DNA of 37,501 nt from Promethearchaeota archaeon (GCA_011364925.1 RDOA01000021.1:1-37501); one strand, 5' to 3'; shown: positions 1-8,415, counted from the stretch's first letter. Notes: a model not told the origin generated them from the letters alone. A program made the numbers and translations.

Positions 1-141
1 ATCGATAATGAGTTTATAAATAAGTGGTATCGGATACTAGATGTTTCAAAATCAAAGGGAATTCTAAATAATAATAAAGATAATGAGAAGTTCGACAAAA
101 ATATGAATCTCTTAAAAGGTAAAGTATCTACCTATAATTAG
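1..141 (+). CDS. 3' end of an unidentified protein gene (partial)
   Basis: An open frame runs from the first base of the window to a TAG at 139-141 and gives the last 46 residues of a protein that begins outside the window. The tail is hydrophilic, rich in Asn and Lys, and ends in Ser-Thr-Tyr-Asn. No domain is recognisable in it. It converges with the minus-strand dehydratase gene ending at 162, leaving 20 bp between the two stop codons. That it is coding is inferred only from the absence of stops and the convergent spacing; it could be a chance open stretch. Confidence 0.4.
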   Translation: MDNEFINKWYRILDVSKSKGILNNNKDNEKFDKNMNLLKGKVSTYN

Positions 142-161
142 TAGTACCGAGTAATAGAACA

Positions 162-1517
162 TTATCTGAACATTTCCATAAAAGCTCCAAGACGAGTTTT
201 AACTTGTTCTACATTTTCTCCGATCTTGTTAAAAGTAATTGCGGTTGTTGGTATTTCAAGTTCTCGTCTTACTTTTTCTCTCAACATAGTGTAACAATTT
301 GATATTGAATGACAACCAAATAACTGGAAAAAGATTAAACCATCAGCATTTAAATCCCTTGCCATTCTTAAATAAGAATCTGTCAATTTATCGTTATCGC
401 AACCTATTCCTGTTTCTGTAGCGTTCATGAGAAAGCGAGCGTATTCTTCAGCTGGATTTGAATGACTTGAAGTAGGAATTTCCTCTAGCATTCTTAACAG
501 TTCCCAATCGGCATATAAAGCTCTTCCCCCTAACTCATAGATAATTTCATGACTTTTTGGCTCCCATCCTCCGAACATTGGTGTTACGAATATTCGAGGC
601 CTGTCAGCCACATCCATACCAATACCCTTTCTTATTCTTTCTCGCATTTCTCGTTCGAGAGCCATGATGTTGTCCCGGTACCTTGGCGCGTTCGAGTTAT
701 AATCTTGAAATGAAATGCTTAGCAAAGCCATGATTTCACTAAATGTTGCAGGATTACACGGGTAAAAGTCAGAAGCGCTAATTTCATAAATAATATTTTT
801 GTAGGCTCTTTTTACTTGATTCCCAATTTTGAAGTGATCTCGTATCTGGTTATCTGTAATCGTTTTACCTGTTAAGTTTTCAAATTCCTTGATTGCGTTG
901 CTAACATTATTAGTTAACAATTCTATTGCGTTTCCAATGTTTCGGGGAGGGATATCGACCCAGATTTGCTTAGGACCTTTGTTTATTGCTTTTAGAGACT
1001 CCAAATATTTATTGTAAGCACTACAACGAATTGTAACATTAAGGCAAGCGTCCACATTGCTTCCTTTAGTTACGTGCATTCCAACTAAACTTTTTAATCC
1101 ATAACAGAAATCGCTTGAGATTCCATTCTCAATTCCAATATCGTACATTTCGTTGTATTTTTTATTTATAACATCGATTACATCCTCAATAATATCGTCC
1201 ACAATTTTGCTTATTTCGTTGATTCCAAGATTCCTAATAAAGCCTAGAAAATTTGATACTGTGTTCCAACCAAAAATACTTGAGGCCGAACCTAAGTATG
1301 TAAGATATTGGCTAATCTCAAATTGATGCATTCTTATTGGAAAAACAGGGATCGTTCCAGCTGCAAAAGCTAAATCTGAAAATGGTAGGGTAACCGCTAC
1401 TAATTTTTCTTTTTCTCGGAATTTTTTCCTCTTTAAGTAGTTACGCCCAGTAAGCAAATTATAAGCCATGCGTAATACACTGCTGAATTGTATAATCTCG
1501 TCAGCAATTAAACTCAT
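162..1517 (-). CDS. 2-hydroxyacyl-CoA dehydratase family subunit (HgdA/BcrB-C-like), distal subunit
   Basis: A 451-residue member of the 2-hydroxyacyl-CoA dehydratase / benzoyl-CoA reductase family, whose subunits bind a [4Fe-4S] cluster and remove water from, or reduce, acyl-CoA thioesters by ketyl-radical chemistry. Visible family marks are an N-terminal segment around residues 35-60 on a pathway shared with the partner subunit, Cys138 in SSDFCYGLK, Cys165, and the C-terminal part with FQLFGCHS (Cys402), where most relatives have a His-Arg-Ser-Cys type motif, followed by a final TRLGAFMEMF helix. The ATG overlaps the stop of the upstream subunit gene by four bases (ATGA, 1514-1517), so the two are translationally coupled and probably form a heterodimer. 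The substrate cannot be read from sequence; amino-acid fermentation (for example 2-hydroxyglutaryl-CoA) and aryl-CoA reduction are both possible. Confidence 0.85.
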   Translation of the reverse strand: MSLIADEIIQFSSVLRMAYNLLTGRNYLKRKKFREKEKLVAVTLPFSDLAFAAGTIPVFPIRMHQFEISQYLTYLGSASSIFGWNTVSNFLGFIRNLGINEISKIVDDIIEDVIDVINKKYNEMYDIGIENGISSDFCYGLKSLVGMHVTKGSNVDACLNVTIRCSAYNKYLESLKAINKGPKQIWVDIPPRNIGNAIELLTNNVSNAIKEFENLTGKTITDNQIRDHFKIGNQVKRAYKNIIYEISASDFYPCNPATFSEIMALLSISFQDYNSNAPRYRDNIMALEREMRERIRKGIGMDVADRPRIFVTPMFGGWEPKSHEIIYELGGRALYADWELLRMLEEIPTSSHSNPAEEYARFLMNATETGIGCDNDKLTDSYLRMARDLNADGLIFFQLFGCHSISNCYTMLREKVRRELEIPTTAITFNKIGENVEQVKTRLGAFMEMFR

Positions 1518-2653
1518 TCCATCATCTCCAAATACGCTTCAATTCTAGTCAATAACTGACCACTATTTGCTCGTGAATAATCTCGCTCTAAATTTAGCAC
1601 TGATATTCCTTTTTCTTGCAGTCGTTCTTTCAAGAAAGAGGATAATAAAGAAATATGGTCACAAAATTTAATGATGTGGTTTATTACACCTAATTTTCGT
1701 CCTTTTGTTTTAGTATATTTTTGGTAATAATTCTCAATTAAAGCTACTTTCTGTTCGAGAAAATTAGGTACAGTGTGGTCCCCATAGATGTTATCCTTAA
1801 ATTTTAAAACTAACAAATCTAAAGGATCTTTTTCCGTTTGTATACTACTATCGTTTATAATCTGGGAAGAATAATGACTTCCGATCCAAGTATCGAAAAA
1901 AATAATATTTCCTCCTCCTTCCTCAATCAAATCGACCAGATTATCGTTAACAAAGATTGAGCAACCGGTAAATAATATATCTTTTGAAGTCTCTAATAAA
2001 GAGGATGGGTTTTCTCTAACATACTGAATAAACTTTTCTAAATCGGGTTGAAACTCAGGACCGTAAAGCATCGCTCTCTGTAAGACTTTTAGTTTTTCTG
2101 ATCCTAGTATCTCCAATTCATTTACTTTTAGCAGGACTCTTTTAAATTCATTATATTTGTTTATACTCTCAAAAAGCTTCTCGTTAGTTATTTCAGTTCC
2201 GGTAATCGCTTCAAGTCTTTTCTTTAGTTCTAATAGTTCTAATTTAAAATATTTCAAACTGCTATTATTTTTTGTATAGGGAACATAAAAATCCAATCGT
2301 GGAATATTAAAATGTTTGGATATAATTTCTGACACACATATGTCGGAAACACAATGATTAGATACAATGAAAAAATCTACTAAATCTAAAAAGCTAAAAA
2401 TGTTAGGTTTTGTTGAATACAATCCAATACAAGATTGAGCAAACGCACAAGTAGACGGAGGTAAAAAATTGTGGCTAGCATCCATCAGATCGTCGTTACC
2501 TCCAAACATCATCCTTAAAGGAAAAAAACCAGCAGCATCAAGCAATTCTTCGGGGATGTTATCGTGGGCTAAATAAGCAACAATTTTAACTCCGTTTGCT
2601 TTTTTTTCCTTAAGAAATAAGGAAAGATCCGATAGTAAACTTAGATCGTCCAT
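1514..2653 (-). CDS. 2-hydroxyacyl-CoA dehydratase family subunit (HgdB/BcrC-like)
   Basis: A 379-residue partner subunit of the same dehydratase family. The N-terminus has the typical IPEELLDAAGFFPLR segment (residues 33-47). Cys69 and Cys75 lie in PSTCAFAQSC, where family members keep a cluster-ligand cysteine, and further cysteines occur at 101, 106, 231 (FTGCS) and 331. The C-terminus ends in the characteristic LTRIEAYLEMM helix. It sits 113 bp downstream of the activase gene and overlaps the next subunit gene by 4 bp, so the order is activase, this subunit, second subunit, all transcribed leftwards. No electron-transfer gene (ferredoxin, Etf) or CoA-transferase is present within the window next to them. 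Substrate specificity is unknown. Confidence 0.85.
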   Translation of the reverse strand: MDDLSLLSDLSLFLKEKKANGVKIVAYLAHDNIPEELLDAAGFFPLRMMFGGNDDLMDASHNFLPPSTCAFAQSCIGLYSTKPNIFSFLDLVDFFIVSNHCVSDICVSEIISKHFNIPRLDFYVPYTKNNSSLKYFKLELLELKKRLEAITGTEITNEKLFESINKYNEFKRVLLKVNELEILGSEKLKVLQRAMLYGPEFQPDLEKFIQYVRENPSSLLETSKDILFTGCSIFVNDNLVDLIEEGGGNIIFFDTWIGSHYSSQIINDSSIQTEKDPLDLLVLKFKDNIYGDHTVPNFLEQKVALIENYYQKYTKTKGRKLGVINHIIKFCDHISLLSSFLKERLQEKGISVLNLERDYSRANSGQLLTRIEAYLEMME

Positions 2654-2766
2654 AATTTAAAATTCGATAATTCAAGCGTATTTATCAGAAAAAGGTTAAT
2701 TCTTTATAAAAGTTTACCGACTTAAAATATAGATAATAATATTAATTTAGATAAGTTTTATTAGTT

Positions 2767-3552
2767 TCAATTAGTGTTATTTTCCTGAGCAATTAATGCG
2801 GCGCCAATGGCTCCTGTTAATTGGGGAAATTCTGGGGTTTCGATTTCATACCCTAGTTCCTCTTCTAAATATTTTTTCACTGCTGGATTTTTAGCAACGC
2901 CTCCACAAAATACTAATTTTGGACCAACTCCAATGCGTTTTGCCATACCAGCAACTCTTCTTGCAATGGATCTATGAATTCCACTCGCAATTTCTTCTTT
3001 TGAGGCCCCTCGAGCAAATAAACTAATAACTTCACTTTCTGCAAAAACCGTGCATGTAGAACTAATTGACGCTGATTTATTAGATTTTAGAGCCAGATCC
3101 CCAAACTGATCAATAGGGACTTCTAAAGCGTGAGCCATGACTTCTAAGAACCTACCAGTCCCCGCTGCACATTTATCGTTCATCTGAAAATCGACTACAT
3201 TTCCTGTTTTCTTAGAGATTACGATTGCTTTACTGTCTTGACCTCCAATATCAATAACTGAATGAACATCTGGAAAGAAAAATTGTGTACCTTTTGCGTG
3301 AGCAGTTATTTCAGTTACCCGGTCATCTGCAATGTCAATTGTGTTTCTACCGTATCCTGTACTCATCAGGAATACTTCTTCTCTATTTAAATCATTCTTT
3401 TTAAGGAGATCATCGAATAAATTATGTCCAATTCTTTTAAAGTCGTATGTAGATCTTTCCGTTCTGTGATCGATTAATCTTCCCTCACTAATAAGAACAA
3501 TCTTAGTCGCTAAAGAGCCAATATCGATACCTATAAAAGCTTTCAATTTCAA
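2767..3552 (-). CDS. 2-hydroxyacyl-CoA dehydratase activase (HgdC/BadF-BadG-BcrA-BcrD ATPase family)
   Basis: A 261-residue ATP-dependent archerase that passes one low-potential electron to its dehydratase. The fold is ASKHA: the phosphate-1 motif GIDIGSLATK is at residues 8-17, the STGYGR loop at 64-69, DIGGQDSKA at 101-109 and the C-terminal adenosine loop FCGGVAKNP near 215. Cys128 (NDKCAAGTG) and Cys167 (SSTCTVFAESE) match the two cysteines that hold the homodimer-bridging [4Fe-4S] cluster in HgdC. Length is normal for the family. Two in-frame TTG codons compete as start (3552 and 3546); a GCTGAT site directly before the first favours the second by the spacing seen elsewhere in this window. 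It heads the leftward operon with the two dehydratase subunits, so its partner is almost certainly encoded next door. Confidence 0.93.
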   Translation of the reverse strand: MKLKAFIGIDIGSLATKIVLISEGRLIDHRTERSTYDFKRIGHNLFDDLLKKNDLNREEVFLMSTGYGRNTIDIADDRVTEITAHAKGTQFFFPDVHSVIDIGGQDSKAIVISKKTGNVVDFQMNDKCAAGTGRFLEVMAHALEVPIDQFGDLALKSNKSASISSTCTVFAESEVISLFARGASKEEIASGIHRSIARRVAGMAKRIGVGPKLVFCGGVAKNPAVKKYLEEELGYEIETPEFPQLTGAIGAALIAQENNTN

Positions 3553-3628
3553 TCAGCTTCATAAACTGAGTTTTTGTAGAGAAATTGTTCTAAAAATTTT
3601 AATCTTTCGAAAGTAAATTTAAGCCGTT

Positions 3629-4345
3629 TCAGTTAAGAAGAAGAATTGATATAATCATAGTTATGCTAAAAGCAGCTAACATTTGGATGATATTTTTCGA
3701 TATTGATTCTTTTGAAATAAATCCTATAAAACTTCCGAGCATAACTATACAAATAAAGATGATTATGAAGGAAAAGATAAAAGTGTGAAAATTTGCCTTC
3801 TCCGTAAAGAAGAAAGGAAAAAGTGGGAATAAGCCTCCCAGAAAAGGTGCGCTACCATTTACAAGTGATACAACTATGGTTGCGAATCTTTCTGCTTTCT
3901 TCTGCAGCGTTCTTACTCTTTTTTGGTTCTTTTTCGGATTTCTTATTCTTCTTTTTCTTAAAAGTTTTTTATCTAAATTCATTGTTATCATTGCTTTTTC
4001 GATTTCTTTATATTCAAAATCAATTTCTTCTTCATTTTTTTTCTGTTCTTCAACGAAAACCATTGCTCTGTCTAACTCTAACTTTAATTTCCGTAGTTCT
4101 GCTCTTTCTGAGATGTAAGACCCACTCAACCCAGATACAAACATCGAGATCGAGGTGGCAAGTCCTGTTAAAAGAATTAGATAACTATCTATAGATAAAT
4201 GATTTCCTCTTATGATTGAAATAAAAAAACCAAGAATAATTCCTAAGATTGTTAACATCCCATCATAGAAATTATTCACAAAGTATCGACGAGCAATGGA
4301 AAAAAAATCAGTTATTTTTGCATACGTCCTTACTTTTTCAATCAT
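3629..4345 (-). CDS. VIT1/CCC1-like membrane protein, copy 1
   Basis: A 238-residue integral membrane protein resembling the VIT1/CCC1 (DUF125) metal-ion transporter family. The N-terminal half has the family pattern YDGMLTILGIILG followed by a second membrane segment with SISMFVSGLSGSYISERAE, then a cytoplasmic Glu/Lys-rich stretch (about residues 85-155) and AERFATIVVSLVNGSAPFLGG leading into two or three further hydrophobic segments. In characterised relatives the cytoplasmic domain binds Fe or Mn and the aspartate in TM1 lines the pathway. The cytoplasmic part here is unusually basic and carries few of the Glu pairs of plant VIT1, so the transported ion is uncertain. It lies downstream of a second homologue on the same strand. 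Confidence 0.6.
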   Translation of the reverse strand: MIEKVRTYAKITDFFSIARRYFVNNFYDGMLTILGIILGFFISIIRGNHLSIDSYLILLTGLATSISMFVSGLSGSYISERAELRKLKLELDRAMVFVEEQKKNEEEIDFEYKEIEKAMITMNLDKKLLRKRRIRNPKKNQKRVRTLQKKAERFATIVVSLVNGSAPFLGGLFPLFPFFFTEKANFHTFIFSFIIIFICIVMLGSFIGFISKESISKNIIQMLAAFSITMIISILLLN

Positions 4346-4497
4346 TTTACTTTAACTTAATTTTAGACCACAATAAATCTGGTGATCCTTATTACACAAA
4401 TAAGTTTTTTCAAAATATATCTTGATGTTTAACTGTTCTCAAATGTTATTTGGTTATCATCACTTTTATATATATTTGCTATTGGTTGTTGAAGCAT

Positions 4498-5280
4498 TCA
4501 AAGGGAGATTGCTAATTCTAATAAGAGAGAGACAATTAAAGTGGTAACCCCTGCTGTGACAAGGTGTAAAGCATATTTTATACGACCTCCTCCAGAGATA
4601 TTACCTAAAAAAACACCTAAGTAAACTAAAATGCCTACTAAAATGGCATAAGAAAAAATAAATTGGAATAACGATAATACAGTGCCGAAGAAAAATGGTA
4701 TTAAAGGAAGAACTGAACCTAAAACAGGAGCTCCTCCATCTACTATGGATGCAACTATAGTCGCAAACCTTTCTGATTGTTCTATTAAAGATCTTTTCCC
4801 ATTACCTTTATTTCGTTTGACGTCGATAGAATCCATATCAAGATTTTTATTATGCTTTATTTTTATGGGAGTTATCATCGCTTTTTGAATCTCTTTTTTT
4901 TCTAGCTCAAGTTCTTCATGGTTTTGTTTTCCATTTTTCGCATTGAATTCCTCTTCAATAATTACCATTTCTTTTTTTAAATCGATAATCTTCTTTTTTC
5001 GTTCAGCATCTTCAGAGAGGAATGCACCCCAGAGACCACTTATTCCAATAGCTAAAGCTGTAGAAAATCCTGTTATAACAATGATTGCAGAACTTAAATT
5101 TTGACTTGGATGAGATAAAAAGACAATGAAACTTGCACTAATAATACCAGCACAAGTAAGCGCTCCGTCAAAACAATTGTTAAAAAACTTTCTACGCGAG
5201 ATAATGCCTAAATCGGACATTTCAGAGAAACTACGCCATTTGTTCAATTTAGACTTGAAACCCATTTTGGGTAAAGACAC
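4498..5280 (-). CDS. VIT1/CCC1-like membrane protein, copy 2
   Basis: A 260-residue paralogue of the next gene on the strand, sharing the order FDGALTCAGII in TM1, a LWGAFLSEDAERKKK turn after TM2, a charged cytoplasmic middle region and AERFATIVASIVDGGAPVLG before the C-terminal membrane segments. The two proteins align end to end but differ at most positions, so this is an old tandem duplication. Start choice is unclear: GTG at 5280 overlaps an AGGTGT Shine-Dalgarno-like site, and an in-frame ATG five codons later (5265) lies 12 bases beyond it. The gap to the downstream copy is 152 bp. Metal transport is inferred from family resemblance only. Confidence 0.6.
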   Translation of the reverse strand: MSLPKMGFKSKLNKWRSFSEMSDLGIISRRKFFNNCFDGALTCAGIISASFIVFLSHPSQNLSSAIIVITGFSTALAIGISGLWGAFLSEDAERKKKIIDLKKEMVIIEEEFNAKNGKQNHEELELEKKEIQKAMITPIKIKHNKNLDMDSIDVKRNKGNGKRSLIEQSERFATIVASIVDGGAPVLGSVLPLIPFFFGTVLSLFQFIFSYAILVGILVYLGVFLGNISGGGRIKYALHLVTAGVTTLIVSLLLELAISL

Positions 5281-5479
5281 CTAATTCATGTACTAAGAAT
5301 TATAGTTAGAATAATTCAAAAGTTACTATAACTCTTATAAGGTATTAATACTATTAATCTTTTTTCAATGAATTTTCCAGATTTTTTATAGATTCGATAT
5401 TTATATTTAAAAACTGATGATTTTTATTTACTTAATCATATAATATGCATAGAAAAATTATCTTATACAGATTCTTAAA

Positions 5480-6124
5480 ATGTCATCAAATCGAAAGGTT
5501 AAAGAAGAAATCATTACGCTTCTTATAGAGCATTCTAGAATAATTTACGATGTTACTAGTGATATGGGCGTATATTACTCCAGTTGGGCAGAAGATTTTG
5601 AATCTAACAAAGAAAATCTAGAAAAGAAAAAAACTAAAATGCAAATATCGGAAGAAGAAGCTGACGAGTTAAAAATTAGGCTAATAAAAAACTTTTCAGA
5701 GGCAGAGGCTTTTAACATGGGGGCTTATGTGAACTTAGTTCTAAGAATGGATGTCATCCTTAATTATCCCCTTGAGTTTGTCGATATGTTGACTAATATA
5801 AAAATTAAAGGCAAAAACGCAAAGGAAATTAAGAAGAGGTATCACAAATTATTGAACCAAGTTTTAGAAATGGTTGACATTTTAAAGACTACTATAAAAA
5901 ACTTAAGAGATAATCCAGATGTCGTTTTTGAAAATACTACAACAATTCATGAACTGGAATCCGAGATCGACAAAACCTACAGGCAATTTCTCGAATTTAT
6001 TTACTCGAATGTTGAAGATATAAGAGTTTTATTAAGGATTAGAGATAGTATAGTTCTTTTAGAGCAGATGGCTGACCGTGTACATGATATTGCAGATGTT
6101 ATGAGAGTTTTATTGTATCAGTGA
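5480..6124 (+). CDS. DUF47/PhoU-like helical protein
   Basis: A 214-residue all-helical protein with the pattern of the DUF47 (TIGR00153, PhoU-like) family: a first helix with LLIEHSRIIYDVT, a long charged hairpin, an EAEAFNMGAYVNLVLRMD segment around residues 75-92 and a C-terminal IRDSIVLLEQMADRVHDIADVM helix (about 190-208). PhoU-like bundles carry acidic patches that can bind metal, and often modulate phosphate carriers. No Pit-type phosphate permease gene is next to it; the neighbours are a divergent VIT1-like gene upstream and the ATPase operon 163 bp downstream. The ATG start is preceded by no obvious Shine-Dalgarno site. Regulatory function in phosphate uptake is a family-based guess. 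Confidence 0.7.
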   Translation: MSSNRKVKEEIITLLIEHSRIIYDVTSDMGVYYSSWAEDFESNKENLEKKKTKMQISEEEADELKIRLIKNFSEAEAFNMGAYVNLVLRMDVILNYPLEFVDMLTNIKIKGKNAKEIKKRYHKLLNQVLEMVDILKTTIKNLRDNPDVVFENTTTIHELESEIDKTYRQFLEFIYSNVEDIRVLLRIRDSIVLLEQMADRVHDIADVMRVLLYQ

Positions 6125-6210
6125 ACTTTACATCATCCTAAACTAGGATCTTTTTGGAAATAAATCAACTTAATTAATTTTAACAGAATTACTAATTATT
6201 ATTATAAGTA

Positions 6211-6224
6211 GAAAGATTTATACA
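6211..6224 (+). promoter_or_regulatory. Probable BRE/TATA promoter of the ATPase operon
   Basis: Purine-rich GAAAGA followed by TTTATA (6217-6222) matches the archaeal BRE plus TATA box. Transcription would be expected to start near 6245-6250, leaving a leader of about 40 bases before the atpK ATG at 6288. The call rests on motif and position only; other TATA-like stretches occur in this AT-rich gap. Confidence 0.4.
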
Positions 6225-6287
6225 CCTAAATTTATTATTCTATATTTAAAATAATTTATATAATAACAAGTAAAAGATGTAAATTCG

Positions 6288-6650
6288 ATGAATGGAAAAA
6301 AAAAATTTTATATATTACTCGGAGTTTTCCAGTTAGTACTTATAGCAATTGTATTTCTAAGCGTCGATGGCGTGGTTACATTTGTAGCAGCACAAACAAC
6401 CAGTTTTGATTATTTTGATTCTGGAACATCAGCAGCTCTGGCGATCGCAGCGTCAATAGCTCTTGCTGCGTCAGTAATAGGTAGTGGCATTGCTTTAAGA
6501 ACAGTTGGAACTGCAGCTATATCTTCCTTATCCGAGAGAGAAGAAAGTTTTTTCAAAGCATTCCTAGTTGTTGCATTATGTGAAGCTTTAGCTGTATACG
6601 GTTTGATTGTTGCAATCCTATTTTGGACAAAAATTCCTAACCCGATTTAA
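6288..6650 (+). CDS. atpK: A/V-type ATP synthase proteolipid subunit K (c-ring)
   Basis: A 120-residue proteolipid that forms the ion-carrying rotor ring. Residues 8-36 form a hydrophobic N-terminal segment ending in a VAAQ-like signal-peptidase site, so a cleaved signal peptide is likely. The mature part is one hairpin: TM1 is the Ala/Gly-rich stretch about 46-72 with GSGIA, then a polar loop with SEREESF, then TM2 (about 88-113). The single ion-binding carboxylate is Glu99 in VALCEALAVYG. The residues that would mark a Na+ site cannot be judged with confidence. It is the first gene of the operon, unlike the common archaeal order in which H, I and K precede E. Subunit C follows. Confidence 0.93.
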   Translation: MNGKKKFYILLGVFQLVLIAIVFLSVDGVVTFVAAQTTSFDYFDSGTSAALAIAASIALAASVIGSGIALRTVGTAAISSLSEREESFFKAFLVVALCEALAVYGLIVAILFWTKIPNPI

Positions 6651-6678
6651 TATCGTTTATATCATAAATTCTGAAGTT

Positions 6679-6685
6679 AGGTGAT
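6679..6685 (+). promoter_or_regulatory. Shine-Dalgarno-like AGGTGAT ahead of subunit C
   Basis: AGGTGAT matches the complement of the archaeal 16S 3' end (AGGAGGTGAT). It is followed by no in-frame ATG, GTG or TTG. In the frame of subunit C the codons just downstream are TGG, ACG, AGT, ATA, ATT, ATT. A TTG at 6688 is in another frame that meets TGA after 24 codons. Confidence 0.55.
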
Positions 6686-6700
6686 TTTTGGACGAGTATA

Positions 6701-7747
6701 ATTATTCCATCTTATGCGTATACATACATCAAAATAAATTTTTTAAAAAATTTAATAATTGATGATGCTACCTTAAGAAATCTTGAGACAATAAATGATA
6801 TCTATTTTTTTATAGAATCTATAAAGAGGTATTATCCTAATATAGAAATAAAAAATTACACAATAGAGGAACTAGAAGGAGCTTTAATTAATAATTATAT
6901 ACTCGTAGTGGGTAAAATTATCCTCTTTTCTCCCCTGAATATGAGAAGTTTTTTAAAGAAGTACTTAATGCAATTTGAAATTCAAAATCTCAAAACAATA
7001 ATTATTAGTTTAATAATAGGGCGGAATAAAGTTGAAACGAGAAAAGACATTAATTTTCTAGCAGAGGAATATTTAGACAACACAGAATTTATTGAAGATG
7101 CGCTTAAGGCTACTTCATTAGAGGAAATACAACTTTTAATGAAAAAAACACCATACAGAATACCAATAAGAGAAGGTCTTCTTTATTTAAAAGAAAAAAA
7201 GGAAGTTTTCGTCTTAGAAGCCTTTTTAGACCAATTATACTATAAGCAACTTCAATCGCAAACTCAAAATCTAACTAAAAAAGAAAAGATAATGATTTCA
7301 TTATTTGTAAGGTATAAAACAGAAATATACAATTTAAATGTGATTTATAGGGGGATCAGAAACAATATTGAGAGATCATTACTAAGACAATTTTTGGTCC
7401 ATAATTATTTATTCTTAGATGAAGGAAGAATTGAATATTTGTTAAACTTAACTAATCCAGATGATTTTGTTCTTACGATAGTAGCATTTCTTAAAGAGGC
7501 TAAAGACGCAAAACCACTTTTCTTACAACATAAAATCAATCAGGACCAAATAATAAGATCTATAGAGGAATTTTATATTACCTATTATTTTAAAAAATTT
7601 AAGATTGAAATTGGTGATATACCATACTACACTATTTCCAAAATATTGGAAGTATTGATTAAAAAAGAAAAAGAAATTAGATTTGAAATTTTACCAAATA
7701 TTATAAGAATCATTCATAAAAAGTTTAAAGTATTGGAAAAGTTGTAG
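6701..7747 (+). CDS. atpC: A/V-type ATP synthase subunit C, apparently with a non-AUG start
   Basis: Central-stalk adaptor that couples the D/F shaft to the K ring. The helical protein has family landmarks such as the segment PYRIPIREGLLYLKEKKEVF followed by EAFLDQLYYKQL, and LKKYLMQFEIQNLKTIII. The first GTG in frame is at 6908 and would remove about 70 residues, but the frame is open back to 6668 and encodes PSYAYTYIKINFLKNLII, which matches the conserved N-terminal YxYxxxRI-type segment of subunit C. No ATG, GTG or TTG exists in that stretch. ATT at 6701 (or 6704) is the best fitting start, giving 348 residues, close to family length. ACG at 6692 has better spacing from the AGGTGAT at 6679. 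A frameshift joining the TTG at 6688 is the other possibility. Confidence 0.82.
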   Translation: MIPSYAYTYIKINFLKNLIIDDATLRNLETINDIYFFIESIKRYYPNIEIKNYTIEELEGALINNYILVVGKIILFSPLNMRSFLKKYLMQFEIQNLKTIIISLIIGRNKVETRKDINFLAEEYLDNTEFIEDALKATSLEEIQLLMKKTPYRIPIREGLLYLKEKKEVFVLEAFLDQLYYKQLQSQTQNLTKKEKIMISLFVRYKTEIYNLNVIYRGIRNNIERSLLRQFLVHNYLFLDEGRIEYLLNLTNPDDFVLTIVAFLKEAKDAKPLFLQHKINQDQIIRSIEEFYITYYFKKFKIEIGDIPYYTISKILEVLIKKEKEIRFEILPNIIRIIHKKFKVLEKL

Positions 7748-7786
7748 ATTTAATAAAATTAGAAATAATAAGTCGGAGCTGTCTTA

Positions 7787-8098
7787 ATGAAAATTTTTGA
7801 ATGGGTTGAAGAGATAGAAGGAATTTATGAAGATCTAGTTGATAAAACTAGAAATGAAAGTTTAAAAGAGATACAAAAGGAAAGAAATATTCAAGATAAA
7901 TTGTTAGAAGAAACTACTCGGAAGAATCAAGAAATTATTAAAGAAGCCTTAAATACAGTCTCTAAAATACTTAGTGAAGAATCAGCTAAATTTGAAGAAT
8001 TATTAACGAATTTAAACAATAACATCGAGAAATATTATTACGATAATAGAAATGAATTAATTAATACAATGTTCAAGGAATTGGGATTTGATTTTTAA
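7787..8098 (+). CDS. atpH: A/V-type ATP synthase subunit H (peripheral stalk)
   Basis: A 103-residue, highly charged, continuously helical protein with heptad spacing along its whole length, as expected for the small peripheral-stalk subunit (called H in archaea, G in eukaryotes) that pairs with subunit E in a right-handed coiled coil. Family assignment relies on size, composition and operon position between C and F; there is little sequence signature. The ATG is preceded by GGAG eight bases upstream. Its last base of TAA and the following ATG of subunit F overlap, so translation is coupled. Confidence 0.75.
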   Translation: MKIFEWVEEIEGIYEDLVDKTRNESLKEIQKERNIQDKLLEETTRKNQEIIKEALNTVSKILSEESAKFEELLTNLNNNIEKYYYDNRNELINTMFKELGFDF

Positions 8099-8415
8099 TG
8101 CCAGAAGAAAAGATACATATTATTGGTCAAGAAGAAATAGTTACTCTTTTTGGACTTTTAGGAATTGAAGGGACTATAGTTAAACATGATGAGGATTTCA
8201 TGAAAGTTTTTGAAGATTTAACAATGAAACCATCAATTGCGATGATCATTATTAATATGGATCTAACAGATGATCTCTTTGAATTTATATTAGATTTTAA
8301 AACAAATAATAAAATTCCGTTTGTATATGTATTGCCTGACATCTTCCAACAAGATATCGTAAAACATGATAAGATTTATGATATGATTTATGATCTAATA
8401 CAAGAACTTACCTAG
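8098..8415 (+). CDS. atpF: A/V-type ATP synthase subunit F (central stalk)
   Basis: A 105-residue CheY-like alpha/beta protein that binds subunit D in the rotor shaft. It opens with the family pattern IHIIGQEEIVTLFGLLGIEG, has the mid-protein hydrophobic strand IAMIIINMDL and a later strand IPFVYVLPD, then a C-terminal helix that reaches into the head. Length is typical. Its ATG overlaps the stop of subunit H by one base, and the gene for subunit E begins 16 bases after its stop. Confidence 0.88.
   Translation: MPEEKIHIIGQEEIVTLFGLLGIEGTIVKHDEDFMKVFEDLTMKPSIAMIIINMDLTDDLFEFILDFKTNNKIPFVYVLPDIFQQDIVKHDKIYDMIYDLIQELT

Noticed and set aside
3823-4194. Forward-strand open frames opposite the first VIT1-like gene (3823-4194 and 3876-4118)
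   Set aside because: They mirror a membrane protein with clear family features on the other strand; Phe/Ser/Leu-rich antisense translations are artefacts of Lys/Glu-rich or AT-rich genes.
3629-5280. The two VIT1-like genes as a recent tandem duplication or mobile element
   Set aside because: They differ at most positions, have no flanking repeats and no transposase; an old duplication.
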